Part shown: piece by piece, positions 34,746 through 43,223 of the stretch | How positions within the stretch are numbered: position 1 is the stretch's first letter | How the letters are laid out: every line of letters begins with the position of its first letter | Source of the DNA: Cytophagales bacterium | GTDB lineage: Bacteria; Bacteroidota; Bacteroidia; Cytophagales; Bernardetiaceae | DNA: 64,000 nucleotides | Assembly: GCA_004293815.1 (NCBI GenBank) | Contig: RDZD01000024.1 | Span: 1 to 64,000 of the forward strand | Direction: 5' to 3' | The notes under the pieces: generated by a model | The model's input: only the letters and a program-made list of their open reading frames with translations | The model's database searches: none | What the model was told of the DNA's origin: nothing | Translations under genes and position numbers: made by a program

Positions 34746-36899
34746 CTACTGTTTGAGCTTATTTCTACGTTTACGAACAGGCTTTGAAGGTTGCTTTTCG
34801 CGATTTTTATAATTCTGCGGCATAGACTGAGATGCACCTAGCGGAATCTCATTGGCAGTATCGTTTATCTTTTTAAAATTGACGGGTGCTGCACTTGCTA
34901 CAGCCAAAGTGATGTTTTCAGATAAAAGTGTTTCTTTTTTATCCAGTGCAGCAGTCACATTGTTGTGAATTTCAATAATATCGGGCGATGCATTGGGCAC
35001 ACTTAAACGCTTACGTTCTTTACGAGCAGATTCACGTCTGATTTTGTTTCTTGCAAGCTGGGCGTACTTTCGTGTGATAAAGTTAGTTTTAATAATGTCT
35101 TCTACCATTTTGGCGTTTTCTGCTCTTGTGCCGCCTTGAATGTATCGCTCTATCATCAAGCTGGCTATAGGCGCAGCCCATACCCCCCCAAAACCAGCAT
35201 TCTCTACAAAAACGGCAATAGCAATTTTAGGATTATGGCGAGGTGCAAAAGCAATAAAAATAGAGTGGTCATCACCATGAGGGTTCTGAGCAGTACCTGT
35301 TTTACCGCAAATTCTGATGTCGGGTAGATAAGCTTTATGGCCAGTGCCTACCCTTACCACGTCCTCCATCGCCTTGGTAACAAACTCATAATATTGAGGA
35401 TCAACAGTAGTTTGGTGTTTGACTAAGTTAGCAGGATTGAGAGGTGTTTGGCCGTTATTGATGGTCTTTATGAGGTGCGGCGTGATGTAATGTCCTCTGT
35501 TGGCCATAATTGCTGCCAAGTTGGCTAATTGTAATGGTGTGGCACTCACCTCGCCCTGCCCAATACTCATAGAATAAATATTCGCTAAACGCCAGTTTTG
35601 GCGACGGCCTTTATATTTTTCATCGTAATACTCCACCGAGGGCAAACGACCTTTTTTCTCTTCGTGTAGATCTGGACAAATTTTTTGACCAAAGCCAAAG
35701 GAAATGGCATGCTTGAACCAAGCTTTAAGACCAATGCGGGCATCCTCGTCTGGATCTTCGGATTTACCTTGGCGAATAATTTTATTGAATGTTTTGTAAT
35801 AAAAAGGATTACAAGAGTGCATAATAGAACCATGCAAACTAAGTGGTGTGCGGTGTATATGGCACTTAACAAGTTCTTGCGAACAACTTAAACGTGTGTG
35901 TGTACTATCAATCACACCATCTTGTAAGCCCACAAGTGCCTGTACGAGTTTAAACGTAGAGCCAGGTGGGTAGGTGGCACTCACTGCACGGTTAAAAAGA
36001 GGCTTTTCAGGGTTATTGAGAAGCTCTACATATTTTTTATTATTTGTGGGGTTGGAATGCGAAAGTATATTGGGGTCATAGTTTGGTGCTGTAACCATGC
36101 TTAAAATTTCGCCTGTGTTTGGTTCTATGGCTACAATACTGCCTGATTTATTCGTCATCAACAACTCACCAAATGCCTGCAAATCAATATCTATTGTTGC
36201 TACCAAATCACTGCCTGTTTGTGCCAGTGTGTCACAAGAACCATCTTTAAAACGACCTTTATTGACCCCACGTGCGTCCACCATAGTAAACCGCGTGCCT
36301 CTACGCCCTCTCAAGACATTTTCGTAGCTCTTCTCTAGGCCGCTTTTTCCTATGACATCGCCTTGATTGTAATATTTTGAGCTATCTGTTTTTAGTCGCT
36401 CTGGACTTATTTCCTTGACATAACCTAATACGCTGGCCAAGTTGGGATATTGATATTCGCGTGTTCCTCTGGCTTCTACTACCAAGCCAGGAAAATCACT
36501 GATGCGGTCTTGTATACGTGCAAAATTTTCTTGAGAAATGTGTTTAGCCAAAACATAAGGCTTAAAACGCTGAAGACCATTCTGTGCATTTTTGACATGT
36601 TGGCGAAAAGTAGCCAAGTCCATTTCTAATAGTTTGCAAAAAGTGGCGGTGTCTTGTAACTTAAACTCGTCTGCTATTATTTTTATATCAAAAACTAATT
36701 TATTCTTTACTAGTAACTTGTTATTTCTATCATATATCATGCCGCGTAGGGGATGCTCTATTTCCTGATTTAGGGAGTTGCGTCGCGCTTCTGCTTCTAG
36801 GTCAGGCGATTGTACCTGTAGCCAGTATAGTCGGGCTAGGTATAGCAAACCCACTAGCAAAATGGAGCATTGGATGATATATGAGCGCGTGGTGTTCAA
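34746..36899 (-). CDS. mrdA: Penicillin-binding protein 2, elongation transpeptidase
   Basis: Class B PBP that crosslinks peptidoglycan during cell elongation. After one membrane helix (about 7-27), the dimerisation domain has GMIYDRNN and the transpeptidase domain has STFK (314-317, catalytic Ser314), SCN (HSCNPFYY) and KTGTAQ. Length is 717 residues with a basic C-terminal tail of Lys/Arg. It heads the mrdA-M28-ftsW set. No mreB, mreC or mreD is next to it, though relatives usually have them just upstream. Confidence 0.94.
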   Translation of the reverse strand: MNTTRSYIIQCSILLVGLLYLARLYWLQVQSPDLEAEARRNSLNQEIEHPLRGMIYDRNNKLLVKNKLVFDIKIIADEFKLQDTATFCKLLEMDLATFRQHVKNAQNGLQRFKPYVLAKHISQENFARIQDRISDFPGLVVEARGTREYQYPNLASVLGYVKEISPERLKTDSSKYYNQGDVIGKSGLEKSYENVLRGRRGTRFTMVDARGVNKGRFKDGSCDTLAQTGSDLVATIDIDLQAFGELLMTNKSGSIVAIEPNTGEILSMVTAPNYDPNILSHSNPTNNKKYVELLNNPEKPLFNRAVSATYPPGSTFKLVQALVGLQDGVIDSTHTRLSCSQELVKCHIHRTPLSLHGSIMHSCNPFYYKTFNKIIRQGKSEDPDEDARIGLKAWFKHAISFGFGQKICPDLHEEKKGRLPSVEYYDEKYKGRRQNWRLANIYSMSIGQGEVSATPLQLANLAAIMANRGHYITPHLIKTINNGQTPLNPANLVKHQTTVDPQYYEFVTKAMEDVVRVGTGHKAYLPDIRICGKTGTAQNPHGDDHSIFIAFAPRHNPKIAIAVFVENAGFGGVWAAPIASLMIERYIQGGTRAENAKMVEDIIKTNFITRKYAQLARNKIRRESARKERKRLSVPNASPDIIEIHNNVTAALDKKETLLSENITLAVASAAPVNFKKINDTANEIPLGASQSMPQNYKNREKQPSKPVRKRRNKLKQ

Positions 36900-37384
36900 A
36901 ACCAGATAAAATAAGCAGTCGTATCAGAGGGAGTTTTGAGCCTCAAAGTAACAGAAAAAGAATGTATAAAAAAAACAAATATCAAATTTTTACAAAAGAT
37001 ATGCACTATATGTTTGATTTTTAATATATTAATGGTATTGGGACTGTCTTTTTTGAAGATTCTCACTGACCAATTCTTGAATGATTTTAGTTACATTAAA
37101 TACGTAAAATTTATTTTTAATGCGTTGATTTTTAGATATATGTTTAGGAAATTACTAAGGGGTTGTTTTGCTGTGCATGTCATGCAAGTAATTTTTAGCG
37201 ATTGCACTCTTTGGCAGGTTAAACAAGAGCACTTGCCTAGATGAACTTCCTTAATTTATCAAAAAAAATAATACATGTCTAAACACTTTGTTTTTGTGGA
37301 TTCTAAAACTATTTTTGCACGGCATTCGTGCGATGCTTTAGTGTAGGTTCAGAATTGCAAACTTCTTGCTACAAGTTATATTTT
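36900..37384. other. Divergent intergenic region between mrdA and fabF
   Basis: About 485 AT-rich bases. It contains a good fabF promoter (37287-37317). A 102-codon plus-strand open frame at 36936-37244 is AT-rich, has one hydrophobic stretch and no recognisable family; I treat it as non-coding. No clear minus-strand promoter for mrdA is seen. Confidence 0.45.
37287..37317 (+). promoter_or_regulatory. Predicted promoter of fabF
   Basis: TTTG at 37287-37290 is followed after 19 bases by TATTTTTG at 37310-37317, an excellent match to the Bacteroidota consensus. Transcription would start near 37324. This supports the start at 37385 over an in-frame ATG at 37328. Confidence 0.6.
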
Positions 37385-38638
37385 ATGATATTAAAACGTG
37401 TGGTTGTTACTGGATTGGGTGCGCTTACCCCCATTGGTAACACAGTTAAGGCTTATTGGGACGCTCTAGAGGCAGGCCAGAGTGGTGCTGCGCTCATCAC
37501 CAAATTTGATACCACTAAGTTCAAAACCAAATTTGCTTGTGAACTTAAAGGTATCAAGATGGAGGACTTTCTTGATCGCAAAGAGCTCAGGCGTATGGAC
37601 GCTTTTTGCCATTATGCCCTTGTGGCAGTGGATGAGGCTGTTCGTGATAGCGGCATAGATGTCAAAACAGTAGATTGCGACAGAGTTGGTGTGATATGGG
37701 GGTCAGGTATTGGTGGTATTTTTACATTCCAAGAAGAGATGTATGAGTATTTTCTCAAAGAAAGAACTCCTCGTTTCAATCCTTTCTTCATTCCTAAAAT
37801 GATTATTGATATTTGCCCAGGTCATATTTCTATTAAATACGGTTTTCGCGGGCCCAATTTTTCAGCAGTCTCTGCCTGTGCATCGTCCACCAATGCGATT
37901 GTAGATGCTTACAACTATATCCGCTTAGGCAAAGCCAACGTTATTGTTACGGGTGGCTCAGAAGCCTCCATCACTGAAGCAGGAATAGGCGGTTTTAATG
38001 CCCTAAAGGCACTTTCAGAACGCAATGATAGTCCCGAAACGGCTTCTCGTCCTTTTGACAAAGACCGCGATGGCTTTGTAATGGGTGAGGGCGCTGGGGC
38101 TCTCATACTCGAAGAGCTAGAGCACGCTAAAGCAAGAGGAGCTAAAATTTATGCTGAAATCATTGGTGGAGGTGCTACTGGCGATGCCTACCACATGACC
38201 GCGCCACACCCCGAAGGACTTGGTGCTAAAAATGTCATGCTCGAAGCCCTCCGCGATAATAACACCCCTCTGGAGTCTGTAGACTACATCAATGTACACG
38301 GTACTTCAACCCCTCTGGGAGATGAGTGTGAAATAAATGCCATACTTGGTGTTTTTGGCGAACATACCTATAATCTTAACATAAGCTCCACCAAATCCAT
38401 GACTGGGCATTTGCTCGGTGCAGCGGGGGCAGTAGAAGCCATTGCTGGCATCATGTCCTTAGAGCGGCAAGTGATACCACCCACAATTAACCATTTTACA
38501 TTCGACCCTGAGTTTGACAGTAAAATTAATTACACATTTAACAAAGCCCAGAAGCGAAAAGTGGACGTTGTGCTGAGCAACACCTTTGGATTTGGCGGCC
38601 ATAATGCCACCATTCTCATGCGCAAATACAAAGAATAA
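37385..38638 (+). CDS. fabF: Beta-ketoacyl-ACP synthase II
   Basis: Condenses malonyl-ACP with acyl-ACP in fatty acid elongation. The N terminus MILKRVVVTGLGALTPIGN and the Cys in SACASSTNA are typical, with the two catalytic His in VHGTSTPLGD and GHLLGAAGA and the terminal GFGGHNA loop. Length is 417 residues from the start at 37385. A terminator hairpin follows at 38670. No acpP or other fab genes are adjacent; in many relatives acpP precedes fabF. Confidence 0.96.
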   Translation: MILKRVVVTGLGALTPIGNTVKAYWDALEAGQSGAALITKFDTTKFKTKFACELKGIKMEDFLDRKELRRMDAFCHYALVAVDEAVRDSGIDVKTVDCDRVGVIWGSGIGGIFTFQEEMYEYFLKERTPRFNPFFIPKMIIDICPGHISIKYGFRGPNFSAVSACASSTNAIVDAYNYIRLGKANVIVTGGSEASITEAGIGGFNALKALSERNDSPETASRPFDKDRDGFVMGEGAGALILEELEHAKARGAKIYAEIIGGGATGDAYHMTAPHPEGLGAKNVMLEALRDNNTPLESVDYINVHGTSTPLGDECEINAILGVFGEHTYNLNISSTKSMTGHLLGAAGAVEAIAGIMSLERQVIPPTINHFTFDPEFDSKINYTFNKAQKRKVDVVLSNTFGFGGHNATILMRKYKE

Positions 38639-38669
38639 ATACCAGTTAAGGAATTTTGATTAAATTTAA

Positions 38670-38693
38670 GGCTGTCCCCAAAAAGGGACAGCC
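38670..38693 (+). terminator. Intrinsic terminator of fabF
   Basis: A 9-bp perfect stem GGCTGTCCC/GGGACAGCC (38670-38678 with 38685-38693) with a 6-base loop lies 32 bases after the stop. The T-rich stretch after it is weak. Confidence 0.6.
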
Positions 38694-38770
38694 TATTTGC
38701 TTATAAACTTCCGCAAGTACAGATCTGTCAGAACCTAAACAAAGATTTAATAAAATTTGATAAAAGATTT

Positions 38771-38778
38771 TAACTTTG
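38771..38778 (+). promoter_or_regulatory. Possible -7 element of the methyltransferase gene
   Basis: TAACTTTG matches TAnnTTTG, 46 bases before the start codon. A TTTG at 38756-38759 is too close (11 bases) to be a standard -33 element. Confidence 0.35.
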
Positions 38779-38823
38779 TAAGGTAACACAACTAAAGTCT
38801 GTGCTTTAAAAACGTTGTAGTCG

Positions 38824-39798
38824 ATGATGTCAAAACCTTATGAGATATTCAATCAATCATGCTATGGACTTTCTCCTTTGTCCGAAAATACCATTGATGC
38901 CCTCATTACCGATCCACCTTATGGAATTTCATTTCAAAACCATGAATGGGACAAGTCACTGCCACAAAGACAAATCTGGAAGGATAGTTTAAAGGTGCTA
39001 AAAAGTGGCGCATTCGGTTTGATATTTTCTTCTGTTAGGCAGATGCATCGGCTCATGGTAGACTTAGAAGACAGTGGCTTTGTTATCAAAGACGTGTTGT
39101 TTTGGGTCTATCTTAATGGGATGCCTAAAAGCCGAGATGTAGGCTTAGGGATTGATAAAGAATTAGGCGTAGACAGCAAAGTAGTGGGGGAGTACAATTA
39201 TGTGCAGGGCTACAAAAAAGGTGGCGCGGAAAACTATTATAATCGTGAAAAGAAGCTGAAACAGAAGCCTAATTCTGAGCTGGGCGTACAATACAAAGGG
39301 GCTGGGTTAGGCTTAAAACCTGCCTATGAACCCATTATCTTGGTACAAAAACCCATTGAAAAAGGCTTAAATGTTGCCAAAAATGTGATTAAGTATGGTA
39401 CAGGCGCGTTAAATTTGGAACAAAGTCGTATCCCTTATGCCGAAGGAGAAGGAAAAGTGGGACACAATCCACACCCAAAAGGCAGAGTGAGTGCCAATAT
39501 TTTGAGAACAGATGAGCTTCAAGACGGTTATGACAAGTTTTTTGTTGTACCCAAAGTCCGTCAACACGCGGAAGATTTTAATAACCACCCTACTTTAAAA
39601 CCATTAGAATTGATGCATCATCTAGTTAAATTAGTGAGTTTTGAGAACCAAACTGTTTTAGATCCTTTCATGGGGAGTGGCAGCACGGGTTTGGCCTGTT
39701 TAGCTCTTAAAAGGAATTTTATTGGTTTTGAATTAGAAAAAGAATATTTTGATATTACCCAAAAGCGATTAGAAGATTATAGATGTCTGCCAAAATAA
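38824..39798 (+). CDS. Site-specific DNA methyltransferase, beta class, orphan
   Basis: Transfers methyl groups from SAM to exocyclic amines in DNA, probably N6 of adenine. Motif IV is DPPY (residues 30-33), and motif I, FMGSGSTG (about 279-286), lies near the C terminus, the order that defines the beta class. The middle region holds a target-recognition segment with a Lys/Gly/Tyr-rich loop (130-150) and a GALNLEQSRIPY patch seen in phage-type enzymes. Length is 324 residues. No restriction endonuclease gene is next to it, so it is an orphan, perhaps a mobile or regulatory enzyme. It splits fabF from the riboflavin gene. Confidence 0.88.
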   Translation: MMSKPYEIFNQSCYGLSPLSENTIDALITDPPYGISFQNHEWDKSLPQRQIWKDSLKVLKSGAFGLIFSSVRQMHRLMVDLEDSGFVIKDVLFWVYLNGMPKSRDVGLGIDKELGVDSKVVGEYNYVQGYKKGGAENYYNREKKLKQKPNSELGVQYKGAGLGLKPAYEPIILVQKPIEKGLNVAKNVIKYGTGALNLEQSRIPYAEGEGKVGHNPHPKGRVSANILRTDELQDGYDKFFVVPKVRQHAEDFNNHPTLKPLELMHHLVKLVSFENQTVLDPFMGSGSTGLACLALKRNFIGFELEKEYFDITQKRLEDYRCLPK

Positions 39799-39982
39799 GT
39801 AGTAGAAAAACAGCTCTTAGCGAAAAATGGGGCAGGAGGGTTAATGTTACTTTTGTGAGTTTGGAAACGCAAATGCCAAGTTAGTTTTATACAAATGCGT
39901 TTCTGCGTATGCTATGCAGAAAATATTTAGAATTCTGTTTGGTTAATGTGCTTATCAGACATTTTAAATTAAAAAAAACTTG

Positions 39983-39990
39983 TATTTTTG
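39983..39990 (+). promoter_or_regulatory. Possible -7 element of the ribBA-purN gene
   Basis: TATTTTTG matches TAnnTTTG and lies 57 bases before the TTG at 40047 but after the ATG at 39909, favouring the later start. No clear -33 TTG is seen. Confidence 0.4.
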
Positions 39991-40046
39991 CAAAGCAAAA
40001 TACCATTAAACCACTCAGTCAAGCCATTAGCTACTTAATAAAAGAA

Positions 40047-41873
40047 TTGGAAACCACAAAAAAAATACTTGATAGCATAGAAGACGCACTTCAGGCTATC
40101 CGAAATGGAGAAATCATCATTGTAGTAGACGATGAAGACCGCGAAAATGAAGGCGATTTTATTTGTGCGGCCGAAACCATCACGCCTCAAATCATTAACT
40201 TCATGGCTAAAGAAGGGCGTGGACTTATATGCGCGGCTCTGCCCGAAGATCGTTGCAATGAACTGGGTCTTGAGCCTATGGTAAGCGCGAACCGTGCCAA
40301 CTACGATACAGCTTTTATGGTTTCTGTAGATTTAATAGGTCATGGTTGCACCACGGGTATCTCAGCCTCTGACCGCGCCAAAACCATTGCAGCTTTGACA
40401 AACCCCGATACCAAACCCGAAGAGCTTGGGAAGCCTGGACACATTTTTCCACTGCGAGCGCGTAATGGAGGCGTGTTGAGGCGGGCAGGACATACCGAGG
40501 CCGCTGTAGATTTTGCGCGTTTAGCGGGTCTCAAACCAGCAGGTGTGTTGGTAGAAATTATGAACGAAGATGGTTCTATGGCAAGGCTTTCAGATTTGCG
40601 TCTTGTGGCAGAAAAGTTTAATATGAAACTGGTGGCCATCAAAGACCTGATTGCTTACCGCCTCAAGCATGAATCGTTGATAGAAAAGCTTGTTACAGTA
40701 AAAATGCCCACCCTTTATGGTGATTTTGAGCTCACATCCTATAAGCAAATCAACACGGGTGACATTCACTTGGCTCTTACCAAGGGAACTTTTGATGAGA
40801 ACGAACCTGTTTTGGTAAGAGTTCATTCTTCTTGCGTGACTGGCGATATTTTTGGCTCTTGTCGCTGCGACTGCGGAAGCCAATTGCATAGTGCCATGAT
40901 GATGGTGGAGCGTGCAGGAAAAGGCATTATTCTTTATATGAACCAAGAAGGACGTGGCATTGGCCTGACTAATAAATTGCTAGCTTACAAGCTGCAAGAA
41001 GAAGGCTTGGATACAGTGGAGGCCAATCTCAAGTTGGGCTTCAAGATGGATGCACGAGACTATGGCGTGGGAGCTCAAATACTCCGCAATTTAGGTGTGG
41101 CGCGTATCAATCTGATATCTAATAATCCCAAAAAACGAGCGGGACTTATGGGCTATGGACTCAAAATTATAGATACTGTACCCATAGAATTTAAACCTAA
41201 CCAGCATAACGCCTCTTACTTGCAAACTAAACGCGATAAACTGGGGCACAACATTCTAAACCCTCTCGACAATCACTCCGAAACGCTCAATTTAGCTATT
41301 TTTGCTTCTGGCAATGGCAGCAATGCCGAAGCTATCATTAGTTTTTTACAAAAACATTGCCCAGAAGTGCGTTGTTATGTGTTCACCAACAACAAACAAG
41401 CCGGTGTCATAGAACGCGCTAAAAGGCTCAATGTTGACTATTTTGTGTTTGGACGCGAAGATTTCTATGGCTCTGACAAGGTGCTCAGTCAGCTTCAAAT
41501 ACTCAAAATAGATTTGCTAGCTCTGGCAGGCTTCTTGTGGCTTGTGCCAGAAATGCTGCTCAGAAGCTTTCCAGAACGCATCTTGAATATTCACCCCTCG
41601 CTCTTGCCCAAGTACGGAGGCAAAGGCATGTATGGCATGCATGTACACGAAGCCGTGATCAAACAGCAAGAAACAGAAAGCGGCATTACCATACACCTCG
41701 TTAATGAACGTTTTGATGAAGGCAGAATTCTGATGCAAGCCCGTTGTATAGTAGGAAGCGGCGATACGCCCTATACTCTTGCCGAAAAAATTCATGTACT
41801 AGAGCATGAACATTATCCGCTTCTGGTGGCACAGCACTTGCAGGCCGTCCAAAAGAGGAAGGCTAAAGGCTAA
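40047..41873 (+). CDS. ribBA-purN: Trifunctional RibB-RibA-PurN fusion (riboflavin and purine synthesis)
   Basis: One uninterrupted frame encodes three enzymes. Residues 5-205 are 3,4-dihydroxy-2-butanone-4-phosphate synthase ([11 protein letters not shown], then GHTEAA). Residues 206-400 are GTP cyclohydrolase II with zinc cysteines Cys263, Cys274, Cys276 and NQEGRGIGL. After a 14-residue linker, 414-608 are phosphoribosylglycinamide formyltransferase with SGNGSN (421-426), Asn514 and His516 in [10 protein letters not shown] and Asp557. All catalytic residues are present. RibBA is common; a PurN fused behind it is not one I know. Start: TTG 40047 matches typical RibB N termini and lies downstream of a -7 motif at 39983; an ATG at 39909 would add 46 unusual residues. 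Confidence 0.93.
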   Translation: METTKKILDSIEDALQAIRNGEIIIVVDDEDRENEGDFICAAETITPQIINFMAKEGRGLICAALPEDRCNELGLEPMVSANRANYDTAFMVSVDLIGHGCTTGISASDRAKTIAALTNPDTKPEELGKPGHIFPLRARNGGVLRRAGHTEAAVDFARLAGLKPAGVLVEIMNEDGSMARLSDLRLVAEKFNMKLVAIKDLIAYRLKHESLIEKLVTVKMPTLYGDFELTSYKQINTGDIHLALTKGTFDENEPVLVRVHSSCVTGDIFGSCRCDCGSQLHSAMMMVERAGKGIILYMNQEGRGIGLTNKLLAYKLQEEGLDTVEANLKLGFKMDARDYGVGAQILRNLGVARINLISNNPKKRAGLMGYGLKIIDTVPIEFKPNQHNASYLQTKRDKLGHNILNPLDNHSETLNLAIFASGNGSNAEAIISFLQKHCPEVRCYVFTNNKQAGVIERAKRLNVDYFVFGREDFYGSDKVLSQLQILKIDLLALAGFLWLVPEMLLRSFPERILNIHPSLLPKYGGKGMYGMHVHEAVIKQQETESGITIHLVNERFDEGRILMQARCIVGSGDTPYTLAEKIHVLEHEHYPLLVAQHLQAVQKRKAKG

Positions 41874-41899
41874 AATTGCAAAAATAAGAACCAATCAAC

Positions 41900-42430
41900 A
41901 TGCGCATAGGACTTCTTTCGGACACTCACGGCTATTTAGATAACAAAGTATTTGAGTACTTTGCAGAGTGTGATGAAATTTGGCACGCAGGTGATGTGGG
42001 TGATAGTGAGGTTTTAAAGGCTTTACAGGGCTTTAAGCCATTGAAAGCTGTTTATGGCAACATCGATGGGCAAAATGTGAGAGGTATATGTCCCAAAGAT
42101 CTTATTTTTGAGGCAAATGGGCTTCGCGTTCTTATGACGCACATTGCCGCTTACCCGCCCGCCTACAATCCAGCAACCAAGCAGCTTTTGAAAGCCCATG
42201 AACCTAAGCTGCTTGTGTGCGGACACTCCCATATTTTGAAAGTCATGCCAGACACCAGCAAAAACTTGCTTTATATAAACCCTGGGGCTGCTGGCTGGCA
42301 TGGCTTTCATAAAGTGCGCACACTTTTGAGATTCAGCATAGAAAACGCCAAAGTGGACAAGCTGCAAGTGGTGGAACTCATGCCGCGCTACGCAACAGAA
42401 AGCAAGGTCAAGCCAGAAGTTGGGTATTAA
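41900..42430 (+). CDS. YfcE-type metallophosphoesterase
   Basis: Calcineurin-like phosphodiesterase of the YfcE/MJ0936 type, 176 residues. Two-metal ligands are visible in order: DTH (8-10), HAGDVGD, YGNIDG and CGHSH, with the closing INPGAAG. Such enzymes hydrolyse phosphodiesters with broad specificity; the physiological substrate is unclear. It begins 26 bases after the ribBA-purN stop on the same strand, so it is likely cotranscribed. Confidence 0.9.
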   Translation: MRIGLLSDTHGYLDNKVFEYFAECDEIWHAGDVGDSEVLKALQGFKPLKAVYGNIDGQNVRGICPKDLIFEANGLRVLMTHIAAYPPAYNPATKQLLKAHEPKLLVCGHSHILKVMPDTSKNLLYINPGAAGWHGFHKVRTLLRFSIENAKVDKLQVVELMPRYATESKVKPEVGY

Positions 42431-42614
42431 ATCTCTTTACAAATAGCGAATTATTTTATGAAGACAAACTAAAAAAAACACAAACTTATTTTATATTTAC
42501 GGCAAAATACTCTCCCAGAAACACATTGAAGTTATTCTAAGCAAGCGCAAATAACTTACAGCTTGTTGTTGGATTGATAAGTCTAGATTTCTTGAAAAAT
42601 TGAGTTTTGATGCG

Positions 42615-43160
42615 ATGGATATCAAAAAAATGGATAGCGAAAAAATGGATATTAATAAATATTTGGGAGAAAGGTTTACTTCCCAGAAAAAGTTTTATAG
42701 TGAAAAAGCGAGAGAGAATAAGGCCATAGCCATGCGCTATCAGCGTACGATTATCTTTTTGGGTGCAGCTATACCAGTTTCAATCGCCTTTTTTGCTCTG
42801 GCTGTACCGCTTTTAGATATTCAGGATTGCAAAACACAAAGTCTTATGAACTCTATTTCTGTGTTTATAAGTGCAGCTCTCTCGGCCTGTATTACCATTA
42901 CAGTGGCTTTGGACAAACTCAATAAGCCAGTAGAAAACTGGTATAACTACCGTAGCATTGCCGAGTCGCTTAAAAAAGAAGAGTACTACTTTCATTTTTC
43001 GGCAGGCCCCTATGCCCATCTGACTGAAGAACAAAAGGCACTCTCTTTTGTAGAGCGCATTGAGCAAACAGTTTCGTCCGATATCAACCGCTTCCTGCAA
43101 AGCTCAAACCAACAAACTGCTAGTAATGCCCCCACAGATGTTAGGCCGCCTGTAGTCTAA
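42615..43160 (+). CDS. DUF4231 family membrane protein
   Basis: A 181-residue protein with two membrane helices (about 50-70 and 80-100) between a charged N-terminal helix and a C-terminal cytoplasmic region containing ENWYNYRSIAESLK, the core of DUF4231 (SLATT-like) proteins. The relatives are proposed pore-forming or membrane-associated effectors tied to nucleotide signalling, but no partner nucleotidyltransferase is adjacent. The N terminus repeats a short Met-Asp unit three times (MDIKK, MDSEK, MDINK). ATG 42615 is preferred over an upstream TTG at 42600. Confidence 0.8.
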   Translation: MDIKKMDSEKMDINKYLGERFTSQKKFYSEKARENKAIAMRYQRTIIFLGAAIPVSIAFFALAVPLLDIQDCKTQSLMNSISVFISAALSACITITVALDKLNKPVENWYNYRSIAESLKKEEYYFHFSAGPYAHLTEEQKALSFVERIEQTVSSDINRFLQSSNQQTASNAPTDVRPPVV

Positions 43161-43223
43161 CCTTTTTTTGTTTTATACGTCAAAAACTACATTTCATTTC
43201 CCTCTTTATTCAGAACCCAAGCC

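Noticed and set aside
36936-37244. A 102-codon plus-strand frame between mrdA and fabF
   Set aside because: It is AT-rich with biased composition, has no recognisable domain, and sits in a region that should carry divergent promoters.
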